In this document: piece by piece, positions 51,727 through 61,541 of the stretch
How the letters are laid out: every line of letters starts with the position of its first letter
How positions within the stretch are numbered: the stretch's first letter is position 1
Assembly: GCA_964020155.1 (NCBI GenBank)
Contig: OZ026570.1
Coordinates: forward strand, 3,305,779-3,369,778
DNA length: 64,000 nucleotides
Direction: 5' to 3'
From: Chondrilla cf. caribensis
Taxonomy: Eukaryota > Porifera > Demospongiae > Chondrillida > Chondrillidae
Position numbers and translations under genes: made by a program
The notes under the pieces: generated by a model
The model's database searches: none
Told to the model about the DNA's origin: nothing
The model's input: only the letters and a program-made list of their open reading frames with translations

Positions 51727-51760
<34 letters not shown>

Positions 51761-52195
51761 TACTAATAATTATATACTAATAATCACTTATTAGTAGCTA
51801 CCACTCGTCTACCATTAGATTATTTGGGTACTCTAAAATTAATTTTTAGGGGTTGCTTGAAAAAGATGCCCTATTTTGAAATTCCAAGAATTAGAAATTG
51901 GTCTGAAATTCGGGCATAACGGGTACACCAAACATAATAACCTCGAAGCCCAAAAAAATGCCTAAGTAGTTCCAGTGTGTGTGGGGGGGGATACTTGTTG
52001 GTTTGGAGAGTTTGGTGCAATAGGATCAAATTTTGACCCACGTAACTACCTTTCAATGCACAAAACATACTCAAACGATGCACTAATACACATAATATGA
52101 GCATAAATTTATAAAAATCATTTTAACACACTCACAAAATTAATACATACATACGTATGTCTGAAATAGAGATATTCGCAATAATAATTTTAATA

Positions 52196-52277
<82 letters not shown>

Positions 52278-52348
52278 AGGTGTGGGTGCTAAACTATGAA
52301 ATATTTCATTATTATTGTGGGTAGGTAGGTGTATTACACACAGCAAGT
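50958..52348. repeat. segmental duplication spacer, unit 3
   Basis: Matches the spacers at 43967 and 46851. Contains a SINE, an (ATA)n run at 51729-51762 and a (TG)n at 52199-52275. Confidence 0.9.
51288..51576 (+). mobile_element. tRNA-derived SINE, copy 3
   Basis: Same structure as the copy at 44312, carried along in the segmental duplication. Confidence 0.75.
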
Positions 52349-54310
52349 TCAACTCTGGCGGTCAAGGAGCTCATTGACAACAGTTCTTATGTGGTTGTTG
52401 TGCTTCTTCAACAGCTCCTCGTTCAGGTGGCGATCCGGGAATCCCATGCTCACCAGCCTATCCACGAGGTTAGTGGGTTCTTTAGGAGGTGACCACTTTG
52501 CCTGTGGAGGTGTGTACTTCTTTGGAAGCTTGAAAGCAGGTGTGGTAGAAGTGTTATCACAACTATCCCCTTCACATTGGATACCTTCCTGTGTGTTCTC
52601 TACTGTAGACTCTTGTTCGAGCTCTGGAGTATATTTGTCGGAGTCTCTAACCTGCTGAACAACTTCAACTGAGTCAAGTATATTTTGGTCAACCAAATCT
52701 GTACAGGCATCCTACGGACAAACAAGATGGATGAATATAACTTCTGGAGAACATGCAGTGAGGCAGACACACACAGACAAGTGCTGTAACACACACAGCA
52801 ACAAATATGTACATACATACTTCTTAACATACATACATACATACCTGAAAGTCCTCATCTGATCCACCTTCGAAAGGGGTGTTGAGGTCATTCTATCCAC
52901 AAATATTCTGGTTGTTATGCTGGCAAATGAACGGAGCTTGATCTCTCCACATTTAGGCACAGACAGGGATAGCAAAGCCCGCACGTCTGGGGGTACTGTC
53001 AGTTTTGCCTTCAACTCCTTCACAAGTTCCTCCTTCATCTCGTGCAATCCTTCTGGGTCCTGCATTGTGTAATCTGGCACACACAAATAGAGATAAATGG
53101 ATTCATTCCTAGACGACAAGACACATTCCCACAACACCAAGTACACTAGCTGGTAGAATAACGGTCTCCACACAAAAATGGAGTAAAGCCAACTCTCGCT
53201 ATTCAAATATGAGGATCAGACGTACCCTTGCCCTGAAGGAGAGGTCATTGTCTGTTTCCATTTTTGATTTTTCTGTTGGCTACAAATGAAAATTGGGATA
53301 TAAAAAATAGTCAAAAATTGCAAGTTACAAGTATGTAAGTTCACCACACACAACACTCACAGTACACTACACACAACACTCTATATACACACACACTCAC
53401 ACAACACTCTACGCACACTACACACAACACTCTACATACACACTCACTCACACACAGCACTCTACATACATATACAATCACACACAGCACTCTACACACT
53501 CACACACAGCACTCACAGCACACTACACACAACCTCACACACAGCACTCTACACACTCACACACAGTCACTCACAGCACACTACACTCACACAGCACTCT
53601 ACACACTCACACAGCACTCTACACATTCACACACATTCACTCACAGCACACTACACACAGCACTCTACACACTCACACAGCACTCTACACACAACACTCC
53701 GCACACACATATAGCACTCTACACATTCACTCACTACAAACATCATCTTGGGCTCTAGTAGTTTTACTATGACAAATTGACCAGAATCTGATGCCAAATC
53801 ACATGGAGTCTTTCCCAAAGTGTTCTTCCTCAACAATGGAGACCCATAAGCCAAGAGAAGCTGCATGGGTGTTGGCGTTAGAAGAGAGGATAATAAACAC
53901 ATGTGCATGGTGCATACAGAATCTCTAAATACATGTATGTATGTACATGTACGTACGTACATACATAGGTATACACAATATACATACATACAAAGCACAC
54001 CACGTACGCACCAATGTACAGTTGAACCTCCTTAACGCGATACTCTATGGACAATTCCACAATTCCATGCTAAAAGCATTTCATATTGACAGTACTCACA
54101 TAATGCACACGTACATCAGCTAAAAATGTAGGGACTTAACAATAATCTTATGCTGCAGAGATTTTGTATAAATAAGGTTTGACTGTACATATAAATTGTA
54201 CAATACATTACATACATACATTCATACATACGTTGGTACAGGTACACACTTACTTCAACACATCCAAGTAGACCAGACTGAGCAGCCAGATGTAGTGGTG
54301 TATTCTCATC
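52349..54310 (-). pseudogene. ANKIB1-like ankyrin-repeat/UBA gene, copy C (5'-truncated)
   Basis: Six exons fit in frame: 54310-54254 (DENTPLHLAAQSGLLGCVE), 53860-53735 (LLLAYGSPLLRKNTLGKTPC...), 53279-53226 (PTEKSKMETDND...), 53059-52961 (DPEGLHEMKEELVKEL...), 52892-52845 (NDLNTPFEGGSDEDFQ) and 52711-52349, the last ending in the UBA domain (LVDRLVSMGFPDRHLNEELL). They total 248 aa plus stop, with all phases closing; one intron is only 68 bases. The ankyrin part aligns well with ANKIB1 (CVELL..., DTPCD..., QMVF). Upstream of 54310 there is only a (CA)n array, then a fragment of the spacer that belongs 3' of a UBA exon. The ATG exon and first ankyrin exon are therefore missing. A transcript from another start is possible but not evident. 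Confidence 0.8.
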
Positions 54311-54332
54311 CTACACAGCATTGAAACGTGTG

Positions 54333-54554
<222 letters not shown>

Positions 54555-54557
<3 letters not shown>

Positions 54558-54672
54558 GAAGCCCAAAAAGAGATGCCTAAGTAGTTCCAGTGTGTGTGGG
54601 GGGGGGGAATACTTGTTGGTTTGGAGAGTTTGGTGTAATAGGATCGAACTTTGACCCACGTAACTACCTGAT
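54555..54672. repeat. spacer fragment joined to the (CA)n array
   Basis: Corresponds to about 44920-45040 of spacer unit 1 (GCCCAAAAAGAGATGCCTAA, ACTTGTTGGTTTGGAGAGTT). Homology ends after CCACGTAACTACCT. Confidence 0.85.
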
Positions 54673-55285
54673 TGAAATTTAACTGACATGTATGGGATGT
54701 GTGCACACATAAATTGATGGAATCAAGTTACCATAATGACGTTATACCCTATTGCCTACCAAGTTGCCTGTCACAATGACTGTCCATTATCATGTTTCCG
54801 GCAATTATGAAAATTTAATTTAATTAAAATTAATTAATGTTTAATCGTCATAGGGACAATAATACACTGTAACGGTTTTGTCTTACTTAAAACTCAATGT
54901 GTGCATATGTGCCTATTCAAGACATTAGATGGGACTGCCGGACACAATGTTACTTGCATCATAATCAGTATAGACTGCATCAATGAGTGAAGATTGCCTG
55001 ATTATATCAGGATTCACTTCCAAAAAAATGTTTTCAATTGGACAAGGCCACTGAGGAGTAACTTAAGGAGGTATACTGTACGTTACAACTCAAACTGGAC
55101 TGTGTCACCACATTCAATGAGCACGGGCAGAACAGGACGAAACTGCATACGTTATGCAGCACGTTTAACACGTCAAAAGGGAGGAAACAATGTGGATCAC
55201 AGAGCAGATAAAACAGAATTTGGATGATGAGAATAGCATTGCTGAAATGATGTTTTTATGGCATTGTTGCAATGAAATACCACCC
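54673..55285. other. unique stretch without a recognised gene
   Basis: One frame is open for 77 codons from a TTG at 54994, but it has no ATG start and no family resemblance. I do not call it. Confidence 0.4.
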
Positions 55286-55287
55286 AT

Positions 55288-55672
55288 AGGTGTAGGAACC
55301 AGGGGGGCACCTGGGGCACGCCCCCCCCCCCCTTGAAATAAATTCTTTAAAAGTGCCCCCTTTGAGAAGATACTGCACTGAGAAAATTTCAGAGTTTTGT
55401 TTTGTACCAGGGTGCAATTGTAGTCAGCATACTGTTTACCTCAACAAATATAGTCATTTATCAAAGAATAACCCTTATCGTTGCCAAGCACTCTAGAAAA
55501 AAGAACAAACTTGAGAGAAACAGTTGTGAGAACGGCCATTAGTGTCACATGATATTGAAGTCATGTGATATGGTAGATGAAAATGGCCGCCCAACAATCG
55601 TTACTCGATTTTTTTAGCTCATCAATCCCCAGCAAGTGCCCCCCCAATCTGAATTGCCTTTCTACATCCTTG
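55288..55672. mobile_element. MITE-like element with G-rich/C-rich imperfect inverted ends
   Basis: The left end GGTGTAGGAACCAGGGGGGC is roughly the inverse of the right end GCCCCCCCAATCTG...TTCTACATCC, over about 385 bp with no coding capacity. Ends of this kind occur in non-autonomous DNA elements; I cannot assign a superfamily. Confidence 0.45.
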
Positions 55673-55802
55673 CCACCAAATGAAAAAAGGACTATTTTGA
55701 TGTTAATTTTGCACTTGCAAATCTACACATCAAATCACAATCTGGAACCTGACTGATCGCTGTGTCTTTTGATAATTGTGTCTTTTGATTACCCTGTTAG
55801 TA

Positions 55803-55927
55803 CATTGAATCTATTCCTCATCCTATTGAAAGAGCTTCATTGTGTACTGAGGAGAAAATTCCCTGAAAATAGCTTCCCTGTACTGCTAGCAGGTGACTTC
55901 AAAACGAATGTGTTTAAGTACAAGGGT
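55803..55927 (+). pseudogene. EEP relic, left half
   Basis: Reads LNLFLILLKELHCVLRRKFP then NSFPVLLAGDFKTNVFKY in one frame. This is the LLHLL...PVLLAGDFNMDVF segment of the EEP domain, closest to the EEP3 gene at 59411. The metal-binding Asn-Met has become Lys-Thr. The match stops where non-homologous sequence and a (CA)n array begin. The continuation is at 58405. Confidence 0.8.
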
Positions 55928-55949
55928 GGAAAAGCATGAATTAGAGACC

Positions 55950-55951
<2 letters not shown>

Positions 55952-56014
<63 letters not shown>
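55952..56014. repeat. (CA)n microsatellite at the left edge of the inserted EEP2 unit
   Basis: Pure CA array directly after the left EEP relic. Confidence 0.93.
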
Positions 56015-56017
<3 letters not shown>

Positions 56018-56294
56018 GTACATGGTCATAAAGAGAGGATGTTGTAGCACGTGATGAAGGATGCATTATGCTCTATGCAATATATGTGCACTGTGCAGCA
56101 TTCATAAGAATAACTATATTCATATACCTTCATCAATCAGATTCATAGCTACAGTCTGCATCCCAGGTAGACCTACATACACAATCCAGGGCTACAACAT
56201 ACATAATATTATTACTAAATATGAAAATACAATTAGAATCATACATCATCACACACACCTACAATAACACTGAAGTATAGAACATTCCAGTATC

Positions 56295-56450
56295 ACTGTA
56301 CAGTAGATATGGTCACACTGTACAATAGGGTGTGGTCGCACTGTACAGTAGGGTGTGGTCACACTGTACAATAGGGTGTGGTCGCACTGTACAGTAGGGT
56401 ATGGTCACACTGTACAGTCAGATGTGGTCACACTGTACAGTAGGGTGTCA
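56295..56450. repeat. 23-24-bp minisatellite (CTGTACAGTAGGGTGTGGTC), 6-7 copies
   Basis: Paralogous to 42018-42128; part of the 5' flank shared by EEP2 and the EEP pseudogene. Confidence 0.9.
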
Positions 56451-56757
56451 TGTCCAATTGCACACACACACAGTACATAACTCTTGAGAGCACACGGCTG
56501 GTTAACTTGCTATCAAGTGAACACTTCACAATACAAATACATAAAATACATAAAGACCTTCTGTTACCTACTTAATGTACATAGCAAGGCAACACATAAC
56601 CTATCATACATCGTGAATATAGTTATCGAACATGGCCTCCTACAATAACTTGGGACTCATGACACAAACATATACATACTTGGAAGGCAGAACAAAACAA
56701 GCACTCCACAAAGGAGTGCTGTGGGCGTGAACCTTTAAAATAACCCACATAGTAAAG

Positions 56758-56768
56758 GCTATATATGG
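56758..56768 (+). promoter_or_regulatory. possible TATA box (or CArG-like site) of EEP2
   Basis: GGCTATATATGGA lies about 100 bases before the EEP2 ATG. The same core also resembles a CArG box. Only sequence resemblance supports it. Confidence 0.3.
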
Positions 56769-56865
56769 ACATACTCTTACACGTCAGCAAAATATCGGTA
56801 ATACCCGATCAGTTGAAACATTGATAACGAGTTAGTTCGAATCTAGTGAAGGCCAAAGTGTCAAA

Positions 56866-58050
56866 ATGAACAAGGAGTTTAGTGTGTTGTGTTGGAACCC
56901 TGCAGGTACAGGGATGGCACATATTCGGCAGGTAGCCTATAAAAATGAGCTAGAGACCAGACCAGATCTAGTGTTCCTACAGGAAGTCCCAGTTCTGGAG
57001 AGGAATGCTGACACATATAACATAGATAAGACTATTTACGACACAAAATGGGCCTTTGGAAAATCAGCGTACAACGTTATTCTCTACAAGAAGGAAAAAT
57101 TTTCGTGTGTTTGGTCTGAAGACGTTGAAACAAAGTTGAAACAAGCGTACACCAACATAGCTTCTAAAAGAACCTGCGCGGGTTACATCTCAATGGCAAT
57201 GGAGGCAGAAGAAGTTACTGTAGGGTCAGAGAAGGAAGTCGTAACCAGGAAAGTAATTGATATACTTAGGGAGAGTAGACTCCAGCCATTACCTGAATTA
57301 ATAGCAAACATTGAAAAAGTCTGGGAAGATGATGATTTCAAGATCGATCGAAATAGGATAAAGTATTTAGCAGGATGTATCAAGGGTGCAGACACAAGAG
57401 AAAACGGTCGAATAAAATCACTCTTGGATAAACACATGACAATGACCCTGCTGCAAGTGAGGGATTCGCCAGAAGAGAAGATACTAGCTGTTTGCTACCA
57501 TGGACCTCGGCACAAGAATGAAAGAGTACTTCACTTACTGCTCCATTTGATAAAAGAAATGTGCAAACTTCTGGAAGGTTGTCCGGTACTACTGGCTGGG
57601 GATTTCAATATGGAGCTCTGGCATGACAAGGATTGGTTGAAAGACTACCTTCTTTTAGACTACAACCCTCGTCCATATGTCCTGACTAAGCACAGAGAAA
57701 AGGCAAATTGCATCGACCACATTCTCCTCTGGGATGATGGTCGTAGAGACTATACCTGTTCGCTGAAGGATGTCAGGCCGAAGATGATCGACATAACTGA
57801 TGACATGAGAATGGATGATGAAGATACCACCTCAAATGCCTTGATTAGTTGGCCCACAAAACCTGACGATCAAGCAAATTGGGAAAACATTCCAGATGAA
57901 GAAAAGCCAGCCAAATTAGCCAGAATGCAACAGTGTCTGTCGAAGAAAGTGGCTGATGAAGAGACTAGAAAGAAAATATCCCATCACGACCCTCTACTAG
58001 CTAGATTGCAGGTGACAAGGAGAGGAGAAATAAAGAGAGAGAACATATAA
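56866..58050 (+). CDS. EEP-superfamily (DNase I-fold) nuclease, EEP2
   Basis: An intronless gene of 394 aa, start MNKEFSVLCWNPAG. EEP motifs in order are Asn11 (CWNPAG), Glu40 (VFLQEVPV), His in AVCYHGPRH, Asp246/Asn248 (LLAGDFNMEL), Asp284-His285 (CIDHILLWDDG) and His374-Asp375 (ISHHDPLLARL). All expected metal and catalytic residues are present, so it should be an active phosphodiesterase or nuclease; the substrate is unknown. A charged helical segment (residues 110-190) carries EKVWEDDDFKIDRNRIKYLA, a family-specific block also found in EEP4. There is no signal peptide. The gene and its 5' flank duplicate the pseudogene at 42566, and the unit sits inside an older EEP copy (relics at 55803 and 58405). 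Confidence 0.9.
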   Translation: MNKEFSVLCWNPAGTGMAHIRQVAYKNELETRPDLVFLQEVPVLERNADTYNIDKTIYDTKWAFGKSAYNVILYKKEKFSCVWSEDVETKLKQAYTNIASKRTCAGYISMAMEAEEVTVGSEKEVVTRKVIDILRESRLQPLPELIANIEKVWEDDDFKIDRNRIKYLAGCIKGADTRENGRIKSLLDKHMTMTLLQVRDSPEEKILAVCYHGPRHKNERVLHLLLHLIKEMCKLLEGCPVLLAGDFNMELWHDKDWLKDYLLLDYNPRPYVLTKHREKANCIDHILLWDDGRRDYTCSLKDVRPKMIDITDDMRMDDEDTTSNALISWPTKPDDQANWENIPDEEKPAKLARMQQCLSKKVADEETRKKISHHDPLLARLQVTRRGEIKRENI

Positions 58051-58374
58051 ACAGAAAGCATGGACTACTTGAAACTGTGTGCAATAGAACTACAAATAAT
58101 TGATTCTACATCATTATTATAATAAATGCTTGTAACATGTAAGCAATTGTAGTGAATATGATTAAATTGCAATTTGAGTAATTTGAATATTATTGGCATC
58201 GATGTGGGTAAATATGTATGTACAATATGTACAGTTATATAAAGGAAGGGTTTAGAGTACTGCCACATACATAAAGTTGAACGAATGAAACATGTGATAT
58301 TGGTTAGAAATCTGGATGTAAGAGTACAGTACATGTGTATGTACAAACTTGAAGAGTGAGCGAGTACTTGAGCT

Positions 58375-58715
58375 GGTTGGGAGAATGGAGAAATAAGAAT
58401 GGTGTGTCGGTAACTACCTACTGGAACCTTACCCTTAGCCATATACACTGACTGTATGGAAAAGGTCACATGGACCACATCATGCTATGGAAAGATGACG
58501 GTGACATTACATACACATTGAGAGGTGTACAAAATTGTCTCATTAACACACCACTGAAAATAAATCATCCCAACCTAGAATCCATGCAACCCCTCTTAGA
58601 GACTAACCAACTCTCACTTCATGGAAGATGCGAAGTGGAGGAACAGTGCTGAGAGATGTGTATCTCAACAAAGGATATTGAATCACGACCCACTGACAGC
58701 TACTCTAGTAATGAA
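58375..58715 (+). pseudogene. EEP relic, right half
   Basis: Begins with NYLLEPYP (58405-), corresponding to SDYLLEPYNP of EEP3. It continues through HMDHIMLWKDDGDITYTLRG (58470-) and LNHDPLTATLVM (58678-). It contains a stop after the first block and further frame changes. It takes up almost exactly where the relic at 55803-55927 stops, so the two are halves of one old copy. Confidence 0.85.
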
Positions 58716-58742
58716 GATGGTCTATCACAGAAATTTCTTATA

Positions 58743-58909
58743 CAGTGGAACCTCTCTATTAGGGACACTTCGGGACCTTGATTTTAGTCCCTATTACAGA
58801 GGTGTCCTCATTTCAGAGGTCATTCAATACACTACAGTACTATACTGGAACACAGAATGGTGTCCTTATTATAGAGGTTTCTGATATTTAGAGGTTTGTA
58901 ATAGAGAAG
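58743..58909. mobile_element. pogo/Tigger-like MITE, copy 3
   Basis: Starts CAGTGGAACCTCTCTATTAG after TA. The right end (TAATAGAGAAGG) runs into the following minisatellite. About 170 bp similar to 25557-25731. Confidence 0.75.
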
Positions 58910-59152
58910 GTACAGTGGTGTGAATATGTACACATGACACAGGAGGGACACCTCCTACCGTACAGTGGTGACAATATGTACACTTGACACAGGACGGACA
59001 CCTCTTACTGTACAGTGGTGTCAATATGTACACGTGACACAGGATGGACACCTCTTACTGTACAGTGGTGTCAATATGTACATGACACAGGACAGACACC
59101 TTCTACTGTACAGTGGTGTCAATATGTACACGTGACACAGGACGGACACCTC
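58910..59152. repeat. about 60-bp minisatellite, 4-5 copies
   Basis: The unit contains TACAGTGGTGTCAATATGTA and GACACAGGACGGACACCTC. The TACAGTGG core matches the adjoining MITE end. Confidence 0.9.
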
Positions 59153-59410
59153 CTGTTATATCCCCTACACGTGTACCTGCAATAACACAAAGCTGTAGAG
59201 ACACAAAGATCAGTAGCAGTCATCTTGTGCCATCTATGGTCACATCTACACACACTCAAGTATGCAAACACATTCCAACCCAAGGTAAAATGTTGAATAA
59301 GTTGACATTAATAACTAACATACAAACTGTACACAGTGCAATAAGCAGTGTTACTGTATAATTATTAGGATACCATACCGTATTACCGTCTGGTGACAAA
59401 CAGTGAAGAG

Positions 59411-60595
59411 ATGGCTGTGAGCCAGTTCTCTGTGTTCAACTGGAATGTTTACAAGAGCATTTCGGCAGAAGGGCGAAAATCAGCTATGAAGAATGAACTG
59501 AGAGAGGTGAGAAGTTTGGTGCTCCTTCAGGAAATACCGTTCCAACTAAATGGAAGAGTTGTACGCCAATACATCAGTAACTTCTCCAGCTATGTTGGGG
59601 TTCACACAGAAGAGGCTACCTCCAAACGAAGCTGTGGGATCTTGTATGACAGACACAAGTTTGAAGAGCGACCCTGGAGAGGATACCTTGCTGAAGCCTA
59701 CTACAGGGTACAGATGAAGCTGGATTGCTTTACCGCTGTCCAAGAAGGAACAGTCACGGACACGGAAATCGTAGCACATGTAGCAGGCAAATACACTGAA
59801 GAGAGGATAAAGGACGCCGCCAAGGAGATTTGGCTCTCTGAGGACATTGGAGGTATTCCTGGTAGGATTTTATCCCATGCTCATGAAGTAGCTGACAAGC
59901 TGACAACAGATCCAGACATGAAATTCAAGACAAACATCTTGAAGGATTGCTGTGAAGGAATAGAAGACTTTTGGGATAACTTGTTGATAGACGTCTCATA
60001 TCGCTTTGCACTCACGCTGCTGAGAGACAAGTCCGACGTTGGAGGGTCAATAGTTGCAGTGTCCTTCCACAATCGCAAGGAAGTGCCGGAGAAGATGCTA
60101 CACATACTCTTGTACCTGTTGGCAGAGCTACGTCAAGTGATGAAGGATCACAAGCCCTCCGACAGATTTCCCATACTTCTAGCCGGGGACTTCAATATGG
60201 ATGTATTCAGTTATAATCCTCCCACAGGGAGGTGGGGAGTGAGTGACTACCTACTGGAGCCTTACAATCCTCAGCAATATCCACTCACAGCGTGTAGAAA
60301 GGATCGCATAGACCACATCATGCTGTGGAAAGACGATGGAGATGTCACGTACACCTTGGGAGAGGTCCAAGCACACGTCATTGACATACCACCAGACATA
60401 AACGTCCATGAACCAGATTCTGACCTTGCCTGGAGGCTGGCTGACCCTCAGTACAAGAGCAAAGAAGCATGGAGGGACTTGCTACAGAGACACACGTTTC
60501 ACAAGCTGGTATCGAACCACGATCCACTAACAACCACCTTGACAATGGAGAGAAGAGTGGTGGTGAAGAAAGACTCAAGAGAACTTTATGACTGA
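59411..60595 (+). CDS. EEP-superfamily (DNase I-fold) nuclease, EEP3
   Basis: An intronless gene of 394 aa. I start it at the ATG at 59411 (MAVSQFSVFNWNVYK); an in-frame GTG at 59393 is not a plausible animal start. EEP motifs are Asn12 (FNWNVYK), Glu41 (LLQEIPF), His in AVSFHNRKE, Asp260/Asn262 (LLAGDFNMDVF), Asp301-His302 (RIDHIMLWKDDG) and His370-Asp371 (VSNHDPLTTTL). The catalytic set is complete. The middle (residues 100-200) is helical and unlike that of EEP2 and EEP4. In HNRK-EVPEKMLHILLYLLAE it is closer to EEP1. The older, split relic at 55803/58375 is of this type, so EEP3 is probably the local ancestor of that copy. The substrate is unknown. Confidence 0.9.
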   Translation: MAVSQFSVFNWNVYKSISAEGRKSAMKNELREVRSLVLLQEIPFQLNGRVVRQYISNFSSYVGVHTEEATSKRSCGILYDRHKFEERPWRGYLAEAYYRVQMKLDCFTAVQEGTVTDTEIVAHVAGKYTEERIKDAAKEIWLSEDIGGIPGRILSHAHEVADKLTTDPDMKFKTNILKDCCEGIEDFWDNLLIDVSYRFALTLLRDKSDVGGSIVAVSFHNRKEVPEKMLHILLYLLAELRQVMKDHKPSDRFPILLAGDFNMDVFSYNPPTGRWGVSDYLLEPYNPQQYPLTACRKDRIDHIMLWKDDGDVTYTLGEVQAHVIDIPPDINVHEPDSDLAWRLADPQYKSKEAWRDLLQRHTFHKLVSNHDPLTTTLTMERRVVVKKDSRELYD

Positions 60596-60800
60596 CCTAC
60601 AGACAAGCAACAAAGAAAGAAAACCACATCAAAAGACACTAAACACAGTGAAGTAGACCCACGGGGTGACTAACAACTCCCCAATTCACCTCTTCTTACA
60701 CTGAACACTGTGAAAATTACTATGTAATACACTGCACTAATATGCTACCATATTGTACAGTGATATGATGTAGTGCTTTCAGTTAATCGTATAAAATGAG
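60596..60800. other. 3' flank of EEP3
   Basis: No feature recognised. Confidence 0.4.
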
Positions 60801-60805
60801 TTATG

Positions 60806-60880
60806 TGTGGTGGTTTCGTGGCTCAGTGGTTATGGCGGCTACAGTCAGACACCCTGGGTTCGAGTCCTGCAGTTGCCGGT
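60806..60880 (+). mobile_element. tRNA-like SINE head or tRNA pseudogene
   Basis: Good polymerase III boxes: TGGCTCAGTGGTTA (A box, 60819-) and GGTTCGAGTCC (B box, 60857-60867), spaced as in tRNA genes. The T-stem and acceptor stem do not pair properly, and a T-rich tract follows (GGTTTTTCTCTTTTC). It belongs to a different family from the SINE at 44312. Confidence 0.5.
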
Positions 60881-61541
60881 TTTTCTCTTTTCTTCTTTCT
60901 CCCCAAGCAGGTTGGGTTCCAACGAAACTTCTATAAATATACGTTTTATATTATACGCAATAGTATTGTACAGTAGAAACCCATCAACACAAATTACAAG
61001 GGACACAAAAAATCATTTCTTTGTTATCAGATGTTCTTCTTATCAGGATTTGCTTACTACATGTACACTACTACAGCAAACCAAATAAAGCTCAGAAATT
61101 GGTTTGTGTTGAGGAGCAGTTTGTCTTGAGGGTGTTTGTCTATTATGAAAGTGTTTTCTGAGCTGGGGTGTTTGGGAGGAGCCACACAAGTGTCTGACAA
61201 TCACAACATCATTGTTGTACTTGTACATATGACAACAATGAACACAGTGCAGACAAACATTTGTCTCGATACGTATGTACTCACACCTGGTATCTCACAG
61301 CACACCTGATAGAGCAAGGACTATGCAACTCAGAGGTATACACCAGCCAGTACCACTGAGATTTGGAATTCACTGTAGAGTGGCTTATCCACGCACCTAC
61401 GTACACTGAAAATATACCAACGCGTTTCTATCAAAATGTCACATAGGTAAAATACTTGAGCAGCTGACAATAATAACTTACATACATAACCTTATACTGT
61501 ACTATAAGTGACATTACAGTATAGTGAAGCGTTACAGAAGG
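60881..61541. other. 5' flank of EEP4
   Basis: No gene. A MITE-like block with CAGTAGAAACCCATCAACAC and partly inverted CTCAGAAATTGGTTTGTGTT/TTGAGGAGCAG sequence lies at 60970-61150, too diverged to delimit. Confidence 0.35.

Noticed and set aside
54994..55227. 77-codon plus-strand ORF
   Set aside because: It starts at TTG, has no family resemblance and no splice or start context.
59393..59410. N-terminal extension of EEP3 from GTG (and of EEP4 from GTG at 61524)
   Set aside because: GTG starts are not expected in an animal gene. The ATGs at 59411 and 61542 fit the domain start.
60806..60880. A functional tRNA gene
   Set aside because: The A and B boxes are good but the T and acceptor stems do not pair, so it is more likely a SINE head or pseudogene.
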